A DNA stretch of 64,000 nucleotides, taken from assembly GCA_004348925.1 (NCBI GenBank), contig RCMX01000006.1, positions 730,919-794,918 of the forward strand, read 5' to 3'. Below are positions 57,622 to 64,000 of the stretch, one piece after another (the stretch's first letter is position 1; each line of letters starts with the position of its first letter). The notes under the pieces were generated by a model. It worked only from the letters and a program-made list of their open reading frames with translations, was not told the origin of the DNA and did no database searches. Made by a program: the position numbers and the translations under genes. This DNA is from Actinomycetota bacterium (lineage in GTDB: Bacteria; Actinomycetota; Coriobacteriia; Anaerosomatales; Anaerosomataceae).

Positions 57622-59282
57622 GCGAGGGAGCACGCCCCGTCCGCGCGGCGCGCGGGCTGACGCTGAGCGCACAAGGCTGGCAGCAGGAGGCCGCGCTGCG
57701 CATGCTGCAGAACAACCTCGACCCCGAGGTGGCCGAGCGACCCGACGACCTCGTCGTCTACGGTGGCACCGGGCGCGCGGCCCGCAACTGGGCGAGCTTC
57801 GATGCGCTGCAGCGCACGCTGCGTAGCCTCAAGGCCGACGAGACCATGCTCGTGCAGTCGGGCAAGCCGGTCGGGGTGTTTCGAACGCACGAGTGGGCGC
57901 CGCGCGTGCTCATCGCCAACAGCAACCTCGTTGGCGATTGGGCCACGTGGGAGGAGTTTCGTCGACTCGACGCTCTCGGCCTCATGATGTACGGGCAGAT
58001 GACCGCCGGCAGCTGGATCTACATCGGCACGCAGGGCATCGTCCAGGGCACGTACGAGACGTTCGGCGCCATTGCCGAGAAGCGCTTCGGCGGCACGCTG
58101 CGTGGAACGCTCACACTCACCGGCGGCTGCGGTGGCATGGGTGGCGCGCAACCGCTCGCGGTCACCATGAACGAAGGCGTGCTGCTGGTGGTGGACGTCG
58201 ACCCGGCACGGCTCGCGCGCCGCGTGCACGAGCGGTACCTGGACGAGTGGACGAGCGACCTCGATGACGCCCTCGATCGCGTGCTGCGGGCGAAGGCCGA
58301 GGGCCGCGCGCTCTCGGTGGGCCTTGAGGGCAACTGCGCCGAGGTGCTCCCGGAGATCCTGCGTCGCGGCGTGGCGGTCGACATCGTGACCGACCAGACC
58401 TCGGCACACGACCCGCTCTCGTACCTGCCAATCGGCGTGAGCGTTGCCGACTGGCACGCCGAGGCGGAACGCGACCCGGCCGAGTTCACGCTCAGGGCCC
58501 GCGAGTCGATGGCGAAGCACGTCGAAGCCATGGTCGGCTTCATGGATGCAGGCGCCGAGGTCTTCGACTACGGCAACTCCATCCGCCGCGAGGCGGAGCT
58601 TGGCGGCTTCACCCGCGCCTGGGAGTTCCCCGGCTTCGTGCCGGCGTACATCCGGCCGCTCTTCTGCGAGGGCAAGGGCCCGTTCCGGTGGGCGGCCCTC
58701 TCGGGCGATCCGAAGGACATCGCGGCGACCGACGACGCGGTGCTCGAGCTCTTTCCCGAGAACGAAGGCCTGCGCCGCTGGATCACTTCTGCCCGCGAGA
58801 AGATCGCGTTCCAGGGTCTGCCCGCGCGCATCTGCTGGCTCGGCTATGGCGAGCGCGACCGCGCGGGACTGCGCTTCAACGAGATGGTTGCTGACGGGCG
58901 TATCTCGGCACCGATCGTCATCGGGCGCGACCACCTGGATTGCGGCAGCGTGGCAAGCCCGTATCGCGAGACCGAGGCGATGCTCGACACGAGCGACGCG
59001 GTCGCCGACTGGCCGGTCTTGAACGCGCTCGTGAACGTCGCGTCCGGCGCGTCGTGGGTGTCGTTCCACCACGGCGGGGGCGTTGGCATCGGGCGCTCGC
59101 TTCACGCCGGGCAGGTCTCGGTGGCCGACGGCACGCCGCTTGCCGCCGAGAAGCTCGCGCGAGTGCTCACGAACGACCCCGGCATGGGCGTCATCCGCCA
59201 CGTGGACGCGGGGTACGACCGGGCCGTCGAGGTGGCCGAGGAGCGCGGCGTGCGCATCCCGATGCGCGAGGGCGAGCTGTGA
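57618..59282 (+). CDS. hutU: urocanate hydratase
   Basis: 554 residues, full length. Adds water to urocanate to give imidazolonepropionate, using tightly bound NAD. Characteristic stretches: [25 protein letters not shown] (N-terminal, in parts), [51 protein letters not shown] and [17 protein letters not shown]. The ATG lies in the last codons of hutH and its stop overlaps the hutI GTG. Confidence 0.97.
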   Translation: MSEGARPVRAARGLTLSAQGWQQEAALRMLQNNLDPEVAERPDDLVVYGGTGRAARNWASFDALQRTLRSLKADETMLVQSGKPVGVFRTHEWAPRVLIANSNLVGDWATWEEFRRLDALGLMMYGQMTAGSWIYIGTQGIVQGTYETFGAIAEKRFGGTLRGTLTLTGGCGGMGGAQPLAVTMNEGVLLVVDVDPARLARRVHERYLDEWTSDLDDALDRVLRAKAEGRALSVGLEGNCAEVLPEILRRGVAVDIVTDQTSAHDPLSYLPIGVSVADWHAEAERDPAEFTLRARESMAKHVEAMVGFMDAGAEVFDYGNSIRREAELGGFTRAWEFPGFVPAYIRPLFCEGKGPFRWAALSGDPKDIAATDDAVLELFPENEGLRRWITSAREKIAFQGLPARICWLGYGERDRAGLRFNEMVADGRISAPIVIGRDHLDCGSVASPYRETEAMLDTSDAVADWPVLNALVNVASGASWVSFHHGGGVGIGRSLHAGQVSVADGTPLAAEKLARVLTNDPGMGVIRHVDAGYDRAVEVAEERGVRIPMREGEL

Positions 59283-60472
59283 GCGCCACGCTGTTCTCGG
59301 GCATCGGCGAGCTTGCCACCTGCGAGCCGACGCTCGGCGACGAGAGCTCGCTGGGGCTCCTGCACGACGCCGCGCTCGTTGCCGAGGATGGCCGAGTCGC
59401 ATGGGTGGGTCGCGCGAGCGACGCGCCGGCATCCGATGAGCGTGTCGAGCTCGGCGGCCGCGCGGTGGTGCCGGGCTTCGTCGACAGCCACACACACCTG
59501 GTGTTCGCTGGCGAGCGGTCGGCCGAGTTCGAGGCGCGGATGGCGGGCGAGCCGTACACAGGCGGTGGCATCATGACGACGGTTGCGGCCACGCGCGCCG
59601 CGAGCAGCGGTGAGCTGCGTGCGAACGCCGGCCGCCTGCTTGCCGAGATGCACGCCTCGGGCACCACCACCGTCGAGATCAAGAGCGGCTACGGCCTGGA
59701 TGTCGCCACCGAGCGCCGCATCCTTGCGGTCGCACGCGAGCTCACGTCCGAGACAACCTTCCTCGGCGCGCACGTGGTGCCTGCCGAGTATGCGAACGAC
59801 CGCGAGGGCTACCTCGCGCTGGTGACCGGCGAGATGCTGGCCGCCTGCGCGCCCTTCGCGCGCTGGATCGACGTGTTCTGCGAGAGCGGCGCCTTCGATG
59901 AGGCCGAGAGCATCCGCGTACTGGCGGCGGGTGTCGCAGCCGGGCTGCTCCCGCGCGTGCACGGCAACCAGCTCGGCTACGGGCCCGGCGTGCAGCTGGC
60001 AGTGGAGTTCGACGCCGCGAGCGTGGATCACTGCACGCACCTCTCGGAGGAGGATCTGGATGCGCTTGCATACAGCGACACGGTCGCGACGCTCCTGCCC
60101 GTCGCTGAGTTCTCGACCCGTTCGCGCTACGCCGACGCCCGGGCGCTTCTTGATGCCGGCGTCACCGTTGCGCTCGCCACGGACTGCAACCCCGGTTCGG
60201 CGTTCACGACCTCGATGCCGTTTGTGATCGCGCTCGCGGTGCGCGAGTATCGCATGACGCCCGCCGAGGCGCTCGTTGCCGCCACGCTCGGCGGGGCCAC
60301 CGCACTCAGGCGCACCGACATCGGCCGCCTTGCCCCCGGCTTCTCCGCCGATTTCGCGGTGCTCGATGCGCCGTCGTACGTGCACCTGGCGTACCGGCCG
60401 GGCTCGCAGGTTATCGCGCAGACGTGGCGCGCGGGTGCGCGCCTGGTTGCACCGCGCGGTGAAGAGGAATAA
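59279..60472 (+). CDS. hutI: imidazolonepropionase
   Basis: 397 residues of the amidohydrolase superfamily. It opens imidazolonepropionate to formiminoglutamate. The metal-binding [11 protein letters not shown] starts the barrel, followed by [34 protein letters not shown] (third His) and ATDCNPGS with the catalytic Asp. GTG at 59279 overlaps the hutU stop (GTGA) and gives the right N-terminus; the longer open frame upstream is a shadow of hutU. Last gene of the hut operon. Confidence 0.96.
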   Translation: MSATLFSGIGELATCEPTLGDESSLGLLHDAALVAEDGRVAWVGRASDAPASDERVELGGRAVVPGFVDSHTHLVFAGERSAEFEARMAGEPYTGGGIMTTVAATRAASSGELRANAGRLLAEMHASGTTTVEIKSGYGLDVATERRILAVARELTSETTFLGAHVVPAEYANDREGYLALVTGEMLAACAPFARWIDVFCESGAFDEAESIRVLAAGVAAGLLPRVHGNQLGYGPGVQLAVEFDAASVDHCTHLSEEDLDALAYSDTVATLLPVAEFSTRSRYADARALLDAGVTVALATDCNPGSAFTTSMPFVIALAVREYRMTPAEALVAATLGGATALRRTDIGRLAPGFSADFAVLDAPSYVHLAYRPGSQVIAQTWRAGARLVAPRGEEE

Positions 60473-60545
60473 CTTCGGGAGAAGGTTGGGTGGAGCCTGC
60501 CTGAGGGCGGGTGTGGGTTTGCTGATCAGGGAGGGGATGACGCTG

Positions 60546-62903
60546 ATGTTCGGTACTCCTCGGCGCACGTTCGGCCGAACGACCGCACGCGTTCTGCTGG
60601 CGGCGGTGTTCGCGTTAGGCGTCGTTGCCGGCCCTGCGGGAGCCGTCGCCGTCACACCGACGACGATGTACTCGCCGCTGGTCCCGGAGCGCGTGAGCGT
60701 CTCCAGCAACGGTGTGCAAGGGAATGACTGGTCGAGCACACCGGCGATCAGCGATGACGGACGGTACGTCGCCTTCGAGTCTCGCGCGACGAACCTCGCG
60801 GGTGACGATGTGAACCAGTACGGGATGGACATCTACTTGCGTGATCGGGTCTCGAACGAGACGACGATGGTCTCGTCGATCCGCGAGGATGCGTCAGAGT
60901 TTGATCGCGGCTCCAGGAGCCCGACCATCAGCGATGACGGACAGTACGTAGCTTTCATCTCAGGGAAGGATTTCGTCCCCGAGGACACGAACGGCAACGG
61001 TTCCGGTAGTGGCGACGGAATCGATGTCTACGTCCGCGACATGCAGACGGGTGACTTCATCTACTGCGATCTTGCGGGCGATGGATCGGACATCGGCGAC
61101 GGCGAGCTCAGCGCGATGATCAGCGGCAACGGCCAGTACGTTGTTGTTGGAACGCGCGCCGCCATCGCGCCCGAAGATGCAAACGGGTACCGCGATGTCT
61201 ACCGCTACGACCTCGAGTCGGGAGAGACGACGCTGGTGTCTCCGGCATCGACTGAGGTCACCTACTGGTACTACGGTGCCAAGCCGGTCGGCATCAGCGA
61301 TGACGGTCGCTACGTAGCGTTCATCACGCGGCGCAGCATCGATGCGGCCGATCAGAACGGCACCGGGTACGACTACTACCGCAAGGATATGCAGACAGGC
61401 GCGATCGACTTCGTGGCGCTCAACGGCGGAACCACCTCGGCGGACGCGAATTGGCCCGAGAGTGGCGAAGTGATGCTGAGCGGCGATGGTCAGACGCTCG
61501 CATTCGAGATCGACGCGGGCCTTGTGCCCGAGGACACCAACGGCGGCAGCGACGGCGAGAAGGACGTCTATCTGTACGATTTCGAGGCGGAGGAGTTCAC
61601 ACTCGTCTCGCCGGCTCTGGAAGGCATGCAAGAGCCGTATCGCGGTGCCCGTAGTGCAGCGATCAATGACGATGCGAGTCGCGTCGTGTTCTTCACGGGC
61701 CGCGACTACGTTCCAGAAGACACGAACTACGACCAGGATATGTACTGGTACGACGTTCAGGCGGACGTGTACCACTACATGGCGATGCCCCCGTATGCGT
61801 TGGTAGGCCCCAAGGGTGTCTCGCCAGCGTCTGCGTCTCCCGGCAGCAACATCCATTACATCTTCCTGAGCGGAGATGGCAGCACAGTAGCCTTCGAGTC
61901 GGGCGTCATGTTCTCGGCCGATGACACGAACTTCGAGGATGACGTGTTCGTTCGCATGCTTGAAGTAGACCTGACGGACGGTGACTTCCGACTTGCGGGT
62001 GATGATCGCTATGAGACATCGGTCCAGATCTCGAAGGAAGCGTTCCCCAATGGATCTGACGCGGTCATCATAGCCACCGGTGCGAATTGGCCGGATGCGC
62101 TCTGCGGTTCGGCACTTGCGGGCGCCGTGGATGCTCCTATCCTGCTGGCGGCTCCCGGTGGTTTGACCGCGGCGGTCAAGGCGGAGATCAAGCGACTTGG
62201 TGCCGTTGACGCTTACATCCTTGGGAGCGACGCTGTCGTCTCCGTGGCGATCGAGAAGCAGCTGGATGACATGCTTCCCGGCTACGTCGACCGCATCGCG
62301 GGCAAGGACCGGTACTGGACCGCGAAAGCGATCACCAACAAGGTGATCGAGCTGCGGCCGCAGGAGTATGACGGCACCGCCCTTGTGACGACCGGCGGCA
62401 ACTACGCCGACGCGATGGCTGCGGCTCCGCTGTCAGCCGCTTTGGCGTGGCCGATCCTTCTGGTCAACCCGCTGGATAACAGCGTGTACGCGCCTGCCGA
62501 CTTGAGCCATGCGGTGATCCTCGGCGGAAAGACCGCGGTTCCTGCGGCAGTAGAGACGCATCTTGGTGCGCTCATCGGAGCGGCGGACGTCGAGCGGCTG
62601 GACGGCGCGAATCGCTACGAGACCGCAGCGAAGATCGCACAGTACGGTGTGGACGCGGGGATGCACTGGAACGGTGTCGGTATCGCGTCCGGTATCAACT
62701 TCCCCGACGCACTGGCCGGCGGCGCGTCACTCGGCCGACTCGGTGCAGTGGTGCTTCTGACTCCGCCTGCCGCGCTCGCTCCGGCAGCGGCCGGGAAGCT
62801 TGAGGGCAATGCGGCCGACATCTCCACCGTCTACATCCTCGGTGGTCCCTCGGCAGTGACACCGGCCGTGAAGGCACAGGTGCTTGCGCTTCTCGGCATG
62901 TAG
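60546..62903 (+). CDS. secreted beta-propeller protein with three CWB2 repeats
   Basis: 785 residues. A signal peptide with basic start (TPRRTFGRTTARVLLAAVFAL) ends near AGAVA. Residues about 40-475 hold TolB/PD40-like propeller blades, each with ISDDGRYVAFES- or SGDGQTLAFE-like motifs and PEDTNG turns that look calcium-binding. Three cell-wall-binding type 2 repeats start near 481 (RLAGDDRYETSV), 582 (RIAGKDRYWTAK) and 683 (RLDGANRYETAA); each holds an ILGG or ILGS motif. CWB2 domains attach proteins to anionic wall polymers. GGGAGG favours ATG 60546 over the ATG at 60537. It is probably a surface-exposed binding protein. Confidence 0.92.
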   Translation: MFGTPRRTFGRTTARVLLAAVFALGVVAGPAGAVAVTPTTMYSPLVPERVSVSSNGVQGNDWSSTPAISDDGRYVAFESRATNLAGDDVNQYGMDIYLRDRVSNETTMVSSIREDASEFDRGSRSPTISDDGQYVAFISGKDFVPEDTNGNGSGSGDGIDVYVRDMQTGDFIYCDLAGDGSDIGDGELSAMISGNGQYVVVGTRAAIAPEDANGYRDVYRYDLESGETTLVSPASTEVTYWYYGAKPVGISDDGRYVAFITRRSIDAADQNGTGYDYYRKDMQTGAIDFVALNGGTTSADANWPESGEVMLSGDGQTLAFEIDAGLVPEDTNGGSDGEKDVYLYDFEAEEFTLVSPALEGMQEPYRGARSAAINDDASRVVFFTGRDYVPEDTNYDQDMYWYDVQADVYHYMAMPPYALVGPKGVSPASASPGSNIHYIFLSGDGSTVAFESGVMFSADDTNFEDDVFVRMLEVDLTDGDFRLAGDDRYETSVQISKEAFPNGSDAVIIATGANWPDALCGSALAGAVDAPILLAAPGGLTAAVKAEIKRLGAVDAYILGSDAVVSVAIEKQLDDMLPGYVDRIAGKDRYWTAKAITNKVIELRPQEYDGTALVTTGGNYADAMAAAPLSAALAWPILLVNPLDNSVYAPADLSHAVILGGKTAVPAAVETHLGALIGAADVERLDGANRYETAAKIAQYGVDAGMHWNGVGIASGINFPDALAGGASLGRLGAVVLLTPPAALAPAAAGKLEGNAADISTVYILGGPSAVTPAVKAQVLALLGM

Positions 62904-62935
62904 GATCCGGAGGCTCCAGAGCATCCGGTAGCGCG

Positions 62936-62962
62936 AACGGCCCCGTCTCGTGCGGGGCCGTT
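62936..62962 (+). terminator. intrinsic terminator after the CWB2 gene
   Basis: AACGGCCCCG (62936-62945) pairs with CGGGGCCGTT (62953-62962), loop TCTCGTG, followed by CTGCGTCT. It lies between convergent genes (CWB2 protein and LysR regulator) and can serve both. Confidence 0.8.
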
Positions 62963-62975
62963 CTGCGTCTGGCGC

Positions 62976-63902
62976 CTACGGTCGGAACTCCGGCAGACCT
63001 TCAGGGCCGAGCGAATCGGCGACCGCGATGAGGGTGTCGAGCACGGCGCGCATCGCGGGCGCCTCACCGGAGCCTCGACGCACGGCGGCGAAGATGCGCC
63101 GGCTCATCTCGGGCTCGATGAGGGGCTGGATCACGATATCGAGGGCTCGCAGGTCGGTCATGAGCGGAGCGACGCCAACGCCGAGTCCGGCTTCGACGGC
63201 AGAACCGATCGCGCGGAAGTAGTTGCTCTCGAGAATCACCTTCGGTACGAACCCTGCGGCCTGTGCGATGCGGACGACCGCCCGCCGACTGGAGGTCGTT
63301 TCCTGCGCCACGCACCACCGTTCGCCCGCCAGATCCTTCAGTCGCACTGGCCCCGAGGCGAGCGGATGAGTAGGCGGCAGTAGCACCACGATGGGCTCGC
63401 TCAGCAGGTTGTACCGGTCGATGCCCGGGTCCTTCGGACGGGGCACGAAGTCCCATTCGTGCGAGAGCGCGATGTCGATCTGGCCGGCCTTGAGCGCCGC
63501 CACCGCGCGTTCCGGTTCGAGTTCATCGACGATGACGTCGAGCGACGGGTAGCGCTTCAACACCTCGGCCACTGCGGGCAGCGCGAAACTCTGCGCCGCT
63601 GTTTGGAACGTGGAGAGCCGGAGGTGACCTGTCACTTCTCCGGAGAGCGCCACCACATCTGCGACCGCCATCTCACACTCGGCAAGGATCGTCTCGGCAT
63701 GTTCGACGAGTCGCACCCCGGCGTCAGTGAGGCGTATGGAGCGAGGGGTTCGCTCCAGCAGCGGAACGCCCACTTCGGCCTCCAGGACCTTGAGCTGGTG
63801 TGACACTGCCGGGGGAGTGAGGTAGAGCGCTTCGGCGGCCGCGATGATGGTGCCGCGGTCGGCAACTTCCCGAAGGATGCGCAGGCGATTGGTGTTCAAC
63901 AT
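62976..63902 (-). CDS. LysR-family transcription regulator
   Basis: 308 residues. N-terminal HTH (LRILREVADRGTIIAAAEAL, then PPAVSHQLKVLEAEVGVPLLERTPRSIRLTDAG in parts) and a C-terminal substrate-binding effector domain, full length. ATG at 63902 is followed at once by the HTH. It is convergent with the CWB2 gene and the hut operon, so a role in hut control is possible but not shown; LysR proteins more often act on a divergent gene, which would lie beyond the window. Confidence 0.92.
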   Translation of the reverse strand: MLNTNRLRILREVADRGTIIAAAEALYLTPPAVSHQLKVLEAEVGVPLLERTPRSIRLTDAGVRLVEHAETILAECEMAVADVVALSGEVTGHLRLSTFQTAAQSFALPAVAEVLKRYPSLDVIVDELEPERAVAALKAGQIDIALSHEWDFVPRPKDPGIDRYNLLSEPIVVLLPPTHPLASGPVRLKDLAGERWCVAQETTSSRRAVVRIAQAAGFVPKVILESNYFRAIGSAVEAGLGVGVAPLMTDLRALDIVIQPLIEPEMSRRIFAAVRRGSGEAPAMRAVLDTLIAVADSLGPEGLPEFRP

Positions 63903-64000
63903 GGCGGCTCCTGACGGGCGAAAAGAAATTCGATGCTATGCACAACTAAGAACAAATAGACTCTACGCTCATTCGCGCCGAAGATAAACAAGTCGTACAG

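Noticed and set aside
1-64000. CRISPR arrays
   Set aside because: No series of regularly spaced direct repeats of 23-40 bp was seen; the only tandem repeats are short (18-bp duplication at 31406, 15-bp period at 38297).

Overview
The window looks like chromosomal DNA of a high-GC Gram-positive bacterium, most likely an actinobacterium of the Coriobacteriia/Anaerosomatales kind. The signs are GTG and TTG starts behind strong purine-rich ribosome sites, many 1-4 nt gene overlaps, a secreted protein with three cell-wall-binding type 2 repeats, arginine deiminase with carbamate kinase, and a hut operon. This placement is inference from gene content; no rRNA gene is present.

Layout. 1-3.8 kb: a zinc-ribbon protein, tRNA-Ser(GGA), and a coupled glycosyltransferase / polytopic membrane protein pair. 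3.8-29.1 kb: an integrated island of about 25.2 kb. It is delimited by a 72-bp perfect direct repeat (3826-3897 and 29053-29124) that starts at the first base of the anticodon loop of tRNA-Ser(CGA) and runs past its CCA end. The left copy completes the tRNA; the right copy is an isolated 3' half. 29.2-64 kb: ordinary chromosome, with an MFS exporter and its TetR repressor, a CPBP protease, an amino-acid ABC transporter, MarC, RsgA, a PadR/DUF2812 pair, a GH13 glucosidase, a TDT transporter, aminotransferase and nitroreductase, a binding-protein/histidine-kinase pair, a B12-binding radical SAM protein, arcA and arcC around an MBOAT/SGNH acyl-transfer pair, hutH-hutU-hutI with a divergent ureohydrolase, a beta-propeller/CWB2 surface protein and a LysR regulator.

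The island is packed with probable defence genes and has no recognisable virion or conjugation genes. In order it carries a NACHT-type STAND NTPase, two unknown genes, a full tyrosine integrase, an Xre regulator with a primase-polymerase/helicase replication protein, a short catalytic-domain-only tyrosine recombinase, a restriction-like set (Eco57I-type adenine methylase, PLD-SNF2 helicase fusion, PUA-like/PD-(D/E)XK endonuclease), a ubiquitin-like conjugation operon (ubiquitin-like protein, E2, JAB-E1 fusion, small membrane protein) and an AbiF/AbiD-type HEPN gene with a structured leader.

The most interesting unit is at 22.7-26.5 kb. An Xre repressor and an ImmA/IrrE-type zinc protease, organised like the CapH/CapP pair that controls some CBASS operons, are transcribed away from the ubiquitin-like operon. 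The shared intergenic region holds a near-consensus promoter whose -10 box is covered by one of two repeated operator-like sites. This suggests a proteolysis-induced, eukaryote-like conjugation defence. The methylase/helicase-PLD/nuclease set is the second candidate for an undescribed system: it resembles parts of class 1 DISARM but has no drmA or drmB.
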